A DNA stretch of 64,000 nt, taken from Chrysopilus asiliformis. Its lineage: Eukaryota; Arthropoda; Insecta; Diptera; Rhagionidae. Location of the stretch: contig OZ035960.1 in assembly GCA_964034945.1 (NCBI GenBank), positions 74,808,585-74,872,584 of the forward strand. The letters run 5' to 3'. Within the stretch, counting starts at the first letter, position 1; the number at the start of each line of letters is the position of its first letter. Position numbers and translations under genes: made by a program. The notes below the pieces were generated by a model. It had not been told where the DNA came from. It ran no database searches and was given only the letters and a program-made list of their open reading frames with translations. Below, in pieces: positions 54,119 to 63,208 of this stretch.

Positions 54119-55026
54119 CTAAAAGAAATTTTTAAAAAAATCAGCTTATCCTGTTTGAAACTAGATTTTTCTTAACAAAAATCAAAATACACCAAATTTT
54201 TTTACGCGGTATACACGTTTTCAGTAAAACACTACAAAATTTCAGTAAAACACATTCTATACAATTTATACTAAATTATCAATAAAAAAACATCTTCACA
54301 GTCACTTTTTAAGTTACTGTAGCATTTTGTTTCTATAATATGGTAAAGTCTAAATGTATAACAAAATAGACTAACGATTTATAGAATTTGTTGTAGGTCC
54401 TGTTAGACAATTACAAACTTAGAAAGTCAATTTGTAAACAACACGAGGACCATTTATTACAAGTTATTTTTACATACTTTGTGTTCGATGGTGGTTTGTT
54501 GATTTTTATCCAGGTGAACTTTTATTAATTGCGAACCATCCAACTTAACACGAACGCGCTTTCCAACAATCTCTGCGGGAAATACTAAGTCTTCCAGTAT
54601 GGCGTCGTAAACAGCAGTTAAAGTCCTGGATCTCGGGCGCTTTTGCTTAAGGGGATTCCTAGTCTTCCGAGTAGGTTTAGGTAAGATTTTTCGTTCCCCA
54701 ATAAATACCACATGTTTACCAGAGAATTTTTTTTCCAATTCACGTACCAGACGGGTTTGGTTTTTTTGGAATTGTTTTTGCTTGGGAATGGGCACGTAAA
54801 TAATAACTGCCTGTAAAATTGAAAAGAATTTACACTTGTATACCTCACGATTCACACATACCTTCTTGTTGTTAAACTCGATTTCCCGGGCACGTGTAAT
54901 GTGCAAATCCCTTAAAATGGGCTTCCATTCCGAATTAAGCTCTAGTTCCAAAAGTGCTTGCGCTATTGACTTTTCAAAGTCGTCGGGCTCTCCGCCACCT
55001 GGTTTAATAATCTTACTACCAATCAT
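54041..55026 (-). CDS. RpS7: 40S ribosomal protein S7 (eS7)
   Basis: Three coding exons on the - strand: 55026-54862, 54810-54478 and 54118-54041, joined through GT-AG introns (51 and 359 nt), give 191 residues. It starts [20 protein letters not shown], includes [74 protein letters not shown], and ends [13 protein letters not shown]. This is the full eS7 family at normal length (about 190-194). It is a structural component of the small ribosomal subunit, needed for its assembly. The frame is undamaged, in contrast to everything around it. Confidence 0.96.
54478..54810 (-). CDS. RpS7: RpS7 second coding exon
   Basis: 111 codons, [10 protein letters not shown] to NQQTTIEHK, entering and leaving in phase 0. 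Acceptor CAATTTTACAG, donor GTATGT. Confidence 0.94.
54862..55026 (-). CDS. RpS7: RpS7 first coding exon
   Basis: 55 codons, [10 protein letters not shown] to EIEFNNKK; donor GTATGTG just after AAGAAG. The 5' splice acceptor CTCAATTTTAG touches the ATG, so the exon before it is non-coding. Confidence 0.93.
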
Positions 55027-55224
55027 CTAAAATTGAGATACGATATAGATAGTGCGGTTATGTTTCCACTGAATAGCAAATTTATTCTATTATATTGAAT
55101 TTTATCACAGCACAAGCAATCTACACACTATCCGTAGTATTGCATGTTAAATTCAAATATAACTTTTAATCAAAAACTAAAAAATCAACGAAAAACTTTA
55201 CGAGAACCATGCGGTCAGACATAC

Positions 55225-55252
55225 CTTCGAGATGCTCGCACAGAAAAGAAGG
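55225..55252 (-). promoter_or_regulatory. RpS7: RpS7 non-coding first exon with 5' TOP tract
   Basis: On the - strand CCTTCTTTTCT is followed by GTGCGAGCATCTCGAAG and the donor GTATGT. A pyrimidine tract starting at C is the terminal oligopyrimidine start of ribosomal protein mRNAs, through which translation is growth-controlled (family knowledge). The start site is placed at about 55251-55252. The intron to the coding exon is about 198 nt. Confidence 0.75.
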
Positions 55253-55360
55253 TATGGGAGCAGTGAGCCACATGAAGCCTTGTTGGTTCCCAAATTACGA
55301 TAAAGTTCCTGTGCTTAAAGTCAATTATATTAGCCAGTACTAAAAGCAGCAACAACAGTA

Positions 55361-55984
55361 GCTGCGTTCCCGGTCCATGAAAAACCTACTGCGAAGTACT
55401 GCGGAACATTCGCAACTACACATCCTCTTAGTCCGCAGTAAATTTTCGTGTGCAATTTAGACAAAAAATTCCGTCAGATGTCCGAACTTACTAAGTTTTC
55501 CAATAGGTGAAAATCCGGGTTTTAAGGTTAGAACGAATTGTCACTTTTGTTTGTTTTCGTACATTAAAACACTTCCGCTATGAAAAATCAAGGAAAACAT
55601 TTGATTTGAAGTACAAATGTTCTGCAGAATGAAATTAGATTGCAATTACTGTGTTGGAATAACCACCCGAATGTCTAATATCTCTAAATTGAAATATGTG
55701 TTGAACCGAAATAGTTTTGTTTCTGATCTCGAAATTATGGCGATAACGCATAAAATATGGCCTTTTCCCTCATTGCAGGTTCATTTATTCTATTTAATTT
55801 CATTTTCTCAGATATTTTGTATCTCTGTTGATTGCGAAATTATTTTCATCTTTACAATTTTCAAATTGTGTGCGCTCTATAAATGTGAGGTTATATTTTA
55901 CTAGTAATCATCCAAAAGTGCGTTCCCGAGAAAAGTTGCTGGTCAGTACTTCGCAGCAGTTTTTACATGGGTCGGGAACGCAGC
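55361..55984. mobile_element. MITE with GCTGCGTTCCCG ends, copy 1, TA flanks
   Basis: GCTGCGTTCCCGGTCCATGA and its inverted partner TACATGGGTCGGGAACGCAGC bound 624 bp, flanked by TA. ACTGCGAAGTACTG words lie inside both ends. A copy in opposite orientation is at 57489-58117. Non-coding. Confidence 0.82.
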
Positions 55985-56031
55985 TAGTAACACTAGGATG
56001 ATGTCACTTGATTAAAATTAAACTGTATGAG

Positions 56032-56418
56032 CCTGTCACATTGGTTGAAATAGTGCGCCTAAATAGGACGGATGAAATATTGCTCGTGTTCAGATTCAGA
56101 CTATTTGAACCAGTAGCTGGGAGCAATCAGACTGGCGTGAAACATTTGGGAAACGGAACATTTCTAAAGAATTGCAAGTAAAACGTGGCTGCCTTTTGCT
56201 CTGCGACATGTTGCATCGACGACGACCGAAACAATAATGACAATGAAACACATTCAGTGTGGCAGCCAACCAATCAGAGCACGACAGGCGGAACTCTGAG
56301 AACGGAGATTTTAGTTTTGAGGATGATTTTCCTATCAGCAGTCCCACTTCCTCACCTAGCCATAATGTTGCCAGTTTCTGTCCTATTTAGGCGGACTATT
56401 TCAACAAATGTGAACAGG
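56032..56418. mobile_element. 387-bp MITE with ~38-bp TIRs
   Basis: CCTGTCACATTGGTTGAAAT...CCTAAATAGGAC at the left is inverted at the right as GTCCTATTTAGGCGG...TTTGTGAACAGG style sequence with four or five mismatches. No TSD recognised. It lies only five bases left of the mariner TIR. Confidence 0.75.
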
Positions 56419-56423
56419 ATCTA

Positions 56424-57328
56424 ACACATGGATCAATAAGTCCCGAGACTAACCCAGAGATGACGCTCGTAGTAAACCAGTAACCACGTCTTTCTAGAGT
56501 ACTAACCTTTGCTTGAAACGTGTCAAAATTTTAAGTCGATCGGACCAGAAACAGCTGAGTTATCGAGGTTGGAGTAAAGTCGTTTTGTAGTTTGTTTAAA
56601 AAATGGAAAAAACCGAGTTTCGTGTTCTGATAAAACATTGTTTTTTAATGGGTAAAAACACCGTGCAAGCGAAACAATGGATTGAAAAATGTTACCCGGA
56701 CTCTTGTCCATCAAAAGCAACGATTTGTCGGTGGTTTGCCGAGTTTAAACGTGGTCGTACCGACACAAATGACGCGGAACGCTCGGGTAGACCTGTGGAA
56801 GCCGTTACACCGGAAAATGTGAGTGAAGTGACAAAAATTATAATGAAAGATCGTAAAGTGAAGCTCCGTGAGATTGCTGAGATAACACAGATATCATATG
56901 GAAGTGCATTTACTATCCTTCATGAAAAATTGAGCATGAAAAAGGTTTTTTCCAAGTGGGTGCCGCGATTGCTTTCGATGGAACAAAAACAGCAACGAGT
57001 CGATGATTCAGAAAGCTGTTTATCGCTATTTACTCGCAATAAAAAAGATTTCTTGCGTCGTTACGTGTCCATGGACGAAACATGGATACATCACTACACT
57101 CCAGAGTCGAAGCGGCAGTCATCTGAGTGGCGCACAGCTGGCGACAGCCGTCCGAACCGTCCGAAAACGCAGCAGTCAGCTGGCAAAGTCATGGCGTCAG
57201 TTTTTTGGGATACGCATGGCGTGACGATTGTATCACCCTAAAAGGTGATTATATTGATGAATAAAAAAAAATTTTGCAAAAAAAATGTTGTTTTCATTGT
57301 TAGTCTCGGGACTTATTGATCCATGTGT
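56424..57328 (+). mobile_element. mariner element, internally deleted, TA duplication
   Basis: 30-bp perfect TIRs: ACACATGGATCAATAAGTCC... at 56424 and its reverse complement ending at 57328. TA on both sides (56422-56423, 57329-57330). 905 bp against about 1.3 kb for a complete mariner. Confidence 0.95.
56603..57241 (+). pseudogene. mariner transposase lacking its third catalytic Asp
   Basis: 212 residues from MEKTEFRVLIKHCFLMGKNT. The two helix-turn-helix regions of the N-terminal DNA-binding half are intact (SKATICRWFAEFKRG; GRPVEAVTPENVSEV linker). The first catalytic Asp is in VSMDETWIHHYTPESK and the second in SVFWDTHGV. The frame then ends TIVSP-stop. Bases just after the stop (AAAGGTGATTATATTGATGAATAA) look like the normal KGDYIDE C-terminus, so about 330-400 bp with the third Asp and its surroundings are deleted. 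A DNA-binding but non-catalytic product is possible (inference). Confidence 0.9.
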
Positions 57329-57333
57329 TATAC

Positions 57334-57480
57334 TAGGGATGTCAAATTTTTGGAAAAACCCGGTTTTCGGTTAAACCGGTTTTTAAGACTTCGGTTTAAA
57401 CCAGGCCGGTTTAACCGGTTATTAAAACAGCAAAAAACCGTTTTGTTAAAATTGGGTAGCTTAGGTCTTAGACGCAACAA
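57334..57480 (+). mobile_element. hAT-like terminus (TAGGGATGTCAAA) with CCGGTTT words
   Basis: TAGGGATGTCAAATTTTTGG followed by CCCGGTTTTCGGTTAAACCG and GGCCGGTTTAACCGG. Same plan as the subterminal CCGGTTTT words of the hAT at 48177, but not the same sequence. The other end is missing; a MITE begins at 57489. A similar end is at 63912. Confidence 0.55.
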
Positions 57481-57488
57481 ATACATTA

Positions 57489-58117
57489 GTTGCGTTCCCG
57501 ACCCATGTAAAAACTACTGCGAAGTACTGACCAGCAACTTTTCTCGGGAACGCACTTTTGGATGATTACTAGGAAAATATAACCTCACATTTATAGAGCG
57601 CACATAATTTGAAAATTGTAAATATGAAAATAATTTCGCAATCAACAGAGTTCCAAAATATCTGAGAAGAAAATGAAATTAAATAGAATAAATGAACCTG
57701 CAATGAGGGAAAAGGCCATATTTTATGCGTTATCGCCATGATTTCGAGATCAGAAACAAAACACTATTTCGGTTTAACACATATTTCAATTTAGAGATAT
57801 TAGACATTCGGGTGGTTATTCCAACACAGTAATTGCAATCTAATTTCGTTCTGGAGAACATTTGTACTTCAAATCAAATGTTTTCCTTGATTTTTCATAG
57901 CGGAAGTGTTTTAATGTACGAAAACAAACAAAAGTGACAATTCATTCTAACCTTAAAACCCGGATTTTCACCTATTGGAAAACTTAGGAAGTTCGGACAT
58001 CTGACGGAATTTTTTGTCAAAACTGCACACGAAAATTTACTGCGGACTAAGAGGATGTGTAGATGCGAATGTTCCGCAGTACTTCGCAGTAGGTTTTTCA
58101 TGGACCGGGAACACAGC
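57489..58117. mobile_element. MITE with GYTGCGTTCCCG ends, copy 2, inverted
   Basis: GTTGCGTTCCCGACCCATGT at the left and CATGGACCGGGAACACAGC at the right, TA flanks (57487-57488, 58118-58119). It is the reverse complement of 55361-55984 over its whole length at high identity. Confidence 0.82.
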
Positions 58118-58437
58118 TATTATAAGGCAAACAAAAGACGCGAAGTGCCACATAATCCATAAGAGGCCATAAATGGCGCAATATTGGGCGCATTCACGAA
58201 TACTCAACGGTTGAGTAAAGCTCGATTAGTTCTCGTGAATGCCTCGATACATTAAACAGCTGATATCTGTCAATCTTGACAAATGGAGGGAAAATTTGTT
58301 GTTTGAAAATTGTTAGTTGTAATTATGGAAAACCACTGGTTTTTGGAGTTTTTAGCTGAAGATGATGTTACCACAAACATTGCAACAGATTCCAGAAATT
58401 TTAGTGAAAAGGAAATTAAGGAAACAAACTTTTATTT
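58118..58437. other. unassigned, possible fragment of an unknown element
   Basis: A short + frame from ATG 58325 (MENHWFLEFLAEDDVTTNIA) runs into the family A fragment. GAAAAGGAAATTAAGGAAAC is shared with 5872. AATACTCAACGGTTGAGTA at about 58200 is a small palindrome. Confidence 0.35.
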
Positions 58438-58675
58438 AAAACATAACAAAAGCTATAATTGCCAATCTGGCAATTATTGAAAATCCGTATGGTGATTTAA
58501 GTGAACGGCGAACAGTTGTATCAAAATTGCAGTTTGAAGTAAAACTTTTTAATTAGATTTTTTTAAAATTTATTCCAATCGGATTTTGATGTATGGGAGT
58601 TTTATGTAGAATCATATCCTAAATAACTTTTGTTCTTGCACTTTTTTGATAAGATGCACCGTTTTTGAGATATTC
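58438..58675 (-). repeat. dispersed repeat family A, partial copy
   Basis: AACATAACAAAAGCTATAAT to ACCGTTTTTGAGATATTCG; matches the first 235 bp of 33761-34285, then is lost abruptly. Confidence 0.8.
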
Positions 58676-58917
58676 GGTTTCATAATTTTATAATATAATA
58701 ATTTTATTTATAAGTAATTGGTTTATGATAAGAGAAGTATGAAGTAAATATCATACATACAGTATTCAAAACACTCCCATTCCAAATTAGTTATATATAT
58801 AATGACGAAGGTTTTACATAAATTTACTACTATTTCATCGATTCTACTACTATTTTTCGGCCGATTTACTACGATTTCTTAGATCAAAAATCTCACAACC
58901 CTGAACAGAACTTTACG
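58676..58917. other. AT-rich spacer
   Basis: TTTACTACTATTTCATCG / TTCTACTACTATTTTTCGG / TTTACTACGATTTCTTAG is a degenerate short direct repeat at 58823-58880. Nothing else. Confidence 0.45.
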
Positions 58918-59680
58918 CCGGCCGTACACTTGAGCTAAGCTATTTGAGCGAGGCTAGCTATAAGTTACATAGCTTAGCTGGGTTAGCTCTATCGTTGCCC
59001 ACTTGAGCTAAAGTTCGGTTTAGACGAGACAAGTAACTTGCGGCAAGTAGACGTAAATACACGCGATTTGACCTAGTGTGCGACGCTCGCATATGTGTGA
59101 GAATACTTGCCGCTCTCTCGAAAATAATAGAAAGCCATTCTATTTTTGTGGCAAGTAAAAACCAATACAAGAACATGGAACCGTGTAGACAAGAGGTGGT
59201 TTTATGTGTGTGTGTTTCGGTTCATTTTATATTTGCTGCTTTGCCAGAAAACGTCGTAACATTTTAAGGAAAAAACGACACGGGTATAACAAACTCGTCG
59301 GCAACAAACAGTTTCAGGTCGAAATTCGCAAATTTTTCCACAAAAAAGAGTCGTGATATTTTTTCTCAGAAAATTTTAGGTTATGTTTTCCTTCGGCTGT
59401 CATTCTACTTGAAATGATTTACTTGAAACGTGTAAACTAGGCAAACTACTTGCCTCTCTTTACTTGCCGCAAGTTACTTGCTGTGTATAAACCCTGCTTA
59501 AACTACGCGGCGATATTTAAATAAATGTATGCCATCAGTTGTATGCAATTGGCACTTACACTTTTATGTCCACAAAATACTACACTTTTGCAAACACCGA
59601 TTCTACACTGTATAACGCCGAAAATATTTATATGTGAGTGTCAGCGATGCCAGCGAAGTAGTTCGCGTAGTTGAGGTCTG
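58918..59680. mobile_element. MITE (GCCGTACACTTGAGC end), copy 2, truncated and interrupted
   Basis: Matches 13422 onward: AAGCTATTTGAGCGAGGCTA, AGCTTAGCTGGGTTAGCTC, GTATGCAATTGGCACTTACA, ATGCCAGCGAAGT. Interrupted by 59012-59498. It ends at 59680 where another element starts, so its right TIR is lost. Confidence 0.75.
59012..59498. mobile_element. Harbinger-like MITE, TAA duplication
   Basis: Left AGTTCGGTTTAGAC and right TATAAACCCTGCT are inverted with mismatches, followed inward by CAAGTAACTTGCGGC and GCCGCAAGTTACTTG, which are perfect complements. TAA at 59009-59011 and 59499-59501. Removing it restores the host MITE (GAGCTAAACTACGCGG as at 13510). Same family as 10804-11374. Confidence 0.85.
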
Positions 59681-60691
59681 CAGTAGGATTCTTGGCACTT
59701 ATAACGATGTAGTTATCCATAACGATGTCGTTATCTATAAATACGAATAAGAGATTTTATGTTTGTGGTAGTGATATAAAATGGCGTTGTATTTGTTTCT
59801 CGCTGTCAACTTTCCAATAAAATTACCCTCGACTATGACTCTGGCAATGCTGAGCCTTCCAATACGAATTTTCATAACGACTGCTCTCGTACCAGTCGAT
59901 AAACACTAATGTTTGAGTTTCGTCCTCTTAAGATTGTTGTTTAATTGTTGTCACGTTGGCAAAAACGAAATAAAATGTTGAATGCGTCCCTTAATTGTCT
60001 AAACATTACTCACATTTGCCTTTTCCTTAAAAAAAACGAAATTAAATTCGCCTTTACTTTGTGATCAAGTTGAAATTTTCAAACCGGCGATGAAAAAATA
60101 TATTTCACGCACAGCGAAATTAAAATTACTCTTGCTTGTGGAGGCCAACAGCAGAAACCGGTTGTAGTGCGGAAAGAGGAAGGGAAACACATGTTGGCAG
60201 CAAGAAAGTGCAATGAAATTGAATTCAATCGAAATTGCTGACAGCAAGAAAAAATCTTTTGTATTTAACCTCAACCATTTGTGTTTACATTTTTTTGTTG
60301 TGATTGTTAAAAATTTTTCCAAAAAACGTAAAACCTTTTCATTTGGCTAATCCGGGGAAATTCTAAAACGATTTTCGGAGACTTTTCTATTTTGTTTTTC
60401 AAATGAAAAGTGTGCGGAAATCCATCTAGAATTGCATAAAAAACTGCCGGCTGACCACCCGACTTATATAAATACTTTTCATAGCTAAATATTACACTTT
60501 TTCGAAAGAAAATTGTTATTTGTTTACTTTTCAAGATATGTCGAATTTAAAACAAATTTTAAATTTGCCGCTACTGTCAAGATTGTATTTAAATTTTCGC
60601 CGCCAGAGGGAAAATTAACCACCTGTGCAAAATAATACCCTTAGCGATCTTTCCAGATCGTTATTTATCGATTTTGCCAAGAATCCTACTG
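59681..60691. mobile_element. TIR element CAGTAGGATTCTTGGCA, 1.0 kb
   Basis: CAGTAGGATTCTTGGCA at 59681 and its exact reverse complement ending at 60691. ATAACGATGTAGTTATCC-type words lie next to the left end and AGATCGTTATTTATCGAT next to the right. hAT-like CAG/CTG ends; no 8-bp duplication, and the flanks belong to two different repeats, so a rearrangement is likely. Non-coding. Confidence 0.75.
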
Positions 60692-60961
60692 CTGGTAACG
60701 AAACGTTTAACTTATATTAGAGTAATATTTCACTAATTTCAATAATAGTTAATAATATTTGACTAGTGTTTAATGTAAGTAATTGTGTATTATGGGTAAT
60801 TTTTGTTTATTTGTGGATTTTAACGTTTGTTATCGTTCTTTTATGTATGGAAGAGTTGTGTAAAATCGTATTCTAAACATATTTTACGTATCTTAAGTCT
60901 TCACGGGTTATACGGTCTGGATTAAAACTCCAATTATGTATTGAACATTATTTTATTTAAT

Positions 60962-61004
60962 ACCTCGACGTTTCGCCTGCTGGCGCTAGGCTTCTTCAGG
61001 AGTG
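60962..61004 (-). ncRNA. hammerhead-ribozyme-like motif in the left Penelope arm
   Basis: Identical motif in the inverted arm, read on the - strand (ACTCCTGAAGAAGCC to GGCGAAACGTCGAGG). Confidence 0.5.
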
Positions 61005-61371
61005 CTAGGATCTATGATGCACAGTTTATAATGATTTAATCTAATTGCACAATTTTTTTCTACTTACATTATTTGTTGTTAAAATTTAAACAATAAAACA
61101 CTGTTACAAACGTACATAGAAATTAATTAATACGTTGCACAAAATAAATAAATATTGAAATAAAAATCGGAAACATCCGTCCTTGTCAAATTTAAAAAAG
61201 ATTTTTATTTTATATTAGTCAATTTAAACCGTTTTTCCGTTCTAAAAGAGCACAATATGTTTCGTTGATATTCTCTGTGTCTGTTCTCTTATTTACTGAG
61301 TTTTTAGTGGTGTATATGTGTAATGCTTCTAGCGTCATTCTTTTATTAAAATTTTTTTCTTTAAATATGTT

Positions 61372-61659
61372 GGCACCACCAGCCAACATTTAAAAAACAG
61401 AATCGCGGGACATAGATCAGATATTAAATCCAAATCTGCAAACAAAACAGCGTTGTCGGAGCATTGTATTAATTTTAATCATGCTCCTAATTTTGACGAA
61501 ACCAAAATTCTTTGTAAAGAAAAAAATTTTAATAAAAGAATGATGCTAGAAGCATTACACATATACACCACTAAAAACTCAGTAAATAAGAGAACAGACA
61601 CAGAGAATATCAACGAAACATATTGTGCTCTTTTAGAACGGAAAAACGGTTTAAATTGA
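61372..61659 (+). pseudogene. Penelope-like GIY-YIG endonuclease C-terminal fragment
   Basis: The frame reads GTTSQHLKNRIAGHRSDIKS, ANKTALSEHC, FDETKILCKE, NKRMMLEALHIYTTKNSVN, to TGA at 61657. GTTSQHLKNRI..H follows the YVG-T pattern of the family and the Glu in MMLEALHI is the expected metal-binding residue. 96 residues are left; the GIY-YIG strands themselves and the RT are truncated. The open frame is otherwise undamaged. Confidence 0.82.
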
Positions 61660-61872
61660 CTAATATAAAATAAAAATCTTTTTTAAATTTGACAAGGACG
61701 GATGTTCCCGATTTTTATTTCAATATTTATTTATTTTGTGCAACGTATTAATTTATTTCTATGTACGTTTGTAACAGTGTTTTATTGTTTAAATTTTAAC
61801 AACAAATAATGTAAGTAGAAAAAAATTGTGCAATTAGATTAAATCATTATAAACTGTGCATCATAGATCCTA

Positions 61873-61915
61873 GCACTCCTGAAGAAGCCTAGCGCCAGCA
61901 GGCGAAACGTCGAGG
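61873..61915 (+). ncRNA. hammerhead-ribozyme-like motif in the right Penelope arm
   Basis: CTC-CTGAAGA-a-GCCT...AGGC-GAAAC-GTC-GAG: the CTGANGA and GAAA core boxes are 61879-61885 and 61904-61907. GCCT/AGGC (61887-61890, 61900-61903) form helix II, CTC/GAG (61876-61878, 61912-61914) form helix I, and GTC is a normal cleavage triplet. Helix III has no room for a loop and there is one extra A after CTGAAGA. Hammerheads are known in Penelope-like terminal repeats, so this is a likely but degenerate or dimer-dependent one. Confidence 0.5.
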
Positions 61916-62074
61916 CATTAAATAAAATAATGTTCAATACATAATTGGAGTTTTAATCCAGACCGTATAACCCGTGAAGACTTAAGATAGTAGAATAACA
62001 ACGGTCGAGAATATAAGATAATCATATTTTACGTATTCTAAACAGTGGTCCAATTTTCCCCGCCCAATAACTTA

Positions 62075-62594
62075 TGGCGTTTTCGACTGGCATGCTCTTT
62101 TTGCTCTGAAGTTGCTCTAAATTTGCTCACTCTGAGATCTTGTGTTCGACTGAGATTTTTTGATCGCTCGAAAAAGAGTTACGTGTTCGAGTGACGCAAG
62201 TACTCCGTATGCGAGCACTAAAAGAGCATTTTTCGAGCAATTTTGTGATCTGCCTAATGTAGTCAGATTTGAGTTGCTCTTTTGAGGTTAAGGCTAACAA
62301 AATCGTGTGGAATCGTAAATGGAAGATATTTATGATTTTGATTTCTTGGATTCTTCTTCATCTAGTGAAGAAGAATTTCATTTGGTCAGAAATATATTAG
62401 TGCAGTGTCAACTTAAGGGAATTATATCAAAATTAATTTTAATTTGTTTTATGCTTCTTCTTGTTCTTTGAGAAATGCTCGACTCCCAAGCAGAGGTGCT
62501 CGAAATCTACTCGAGATCTGCTCGAAATACCTTGCTCTAAACTGGGGTAGAGCGTGCTCTGAATCTGCCCTGAATCTGCCAGTCGAAAACGTCA
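62075..62594. mobile_element. Harbinger-like MITE, copy 2, TTA duplication
   Basis: TGGCGTTTTCGACTGGCA and TGCCAGTCGAAAACGTCA are inverted with one mismatch; TTA at 62072-62074 and 62595-62597. Removing it restores AACTTAGCCTTACTG as in copy 1 of the host (28984-28998, other strand). A small + frame from 62319 (MEDIYDFDFLDSSSSSEEEF) resembles the acidic N-terminus of Harbinger transposases. 520 bp, longer than the 3323 copy. Confidence 0.82.
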
Positions 62595-63208
62595 TTAGCC
62601 TTACTGTTTACGAGAAACGCAACTGTACGAAATTTCAAGTCTCTGGCTCAATCCTTTTGAAAGTTATGGTGTTAATTTTACTCCATATAATAATTCCATT
62701 CCAGAATCATTCTTTTGTGATAAATTCGTGAGCGAATTTTATTTTTCCATTCCTAAAATTTTCCATTCCATTCGCGAATAGAATTTTAAAAATACGAGAA
62801 TGGAAAAATAAAATTCGTGAGTGAATGAAAACTAAAATTCTCGTGCTAATCATTTGCAAATGAATGAATGAAAAATAATTATTCGCCGTACTATGCTTAT
62901 TACACGATTAAAATTATGCCCGCATCGAATAACAATAAACAACGGACGCGAAACGATAACTCACAGCACACAAACGTGTCGAAAAGTAAGATTTGAACGT
63001 TTCGGATGGATCCGAAACGTAATGTTTTGTTATGTTTCGGATATTTCCGTAATCTAAGTGCGAGAATACGGTTTCGTATAAAGTGGTGAATTGCTTCGTA
63101 ATGTTTGAGACGTCATTTTGAGCAATATAGGCAGTACTTACACCACATAAAGGTCTTTTTCCACTTCACTTCGGAAAAATCCGTAACGTTCCGAGAATAG
63201 CCGCCCTG

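Larger units (their letters stand above)
60891..62022 (+). mobile_element. Penelope-like retroelement, 5'-truncated, with inverted terminal copies
   Basis: A 13-bp duplication CATATTTTACGTA flanks it (60878-60890, 62023-62035). The left arm 60891-61363 is the reverse complement of 61515-61989 at very high identity. Between and into the right arm runs the end of a GIY-YIG endonuclease. Long inverted terminal copies, 5' truncation and a GIY-YIG domain are hallmarks of Penelope-like elements. Reverse transcriptase is not present. Confidence 0.88.
60697..63208. mobile_element. 2.5 kb TIR element, copy 2, inverted, with two insertions
   Basis: Reverse complement of 27053-29540: AATATTTCACTAATTTCAAT and CTAGTGTTTAATGTAAGTAA at the left, GTACTATGCTTATTACACG and CCGAGAATAGCCGCCCTG at the right. 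The outer left TIR is mostly gone. Interrupted by the Penelope-like element (60891-62022) and a Harbinger-like MITE (62075-62594), both absent from copy 1. Confidence 0.82.

Noticed and set aside
54819..54861. Reading through the RpS7 second intron as coding ([10 protein letters not shown]...)
   Set aside because: Residues of that stretch are absent from the eS7 family and GTATGTG/TTTACAG splice signals bound it exactly.
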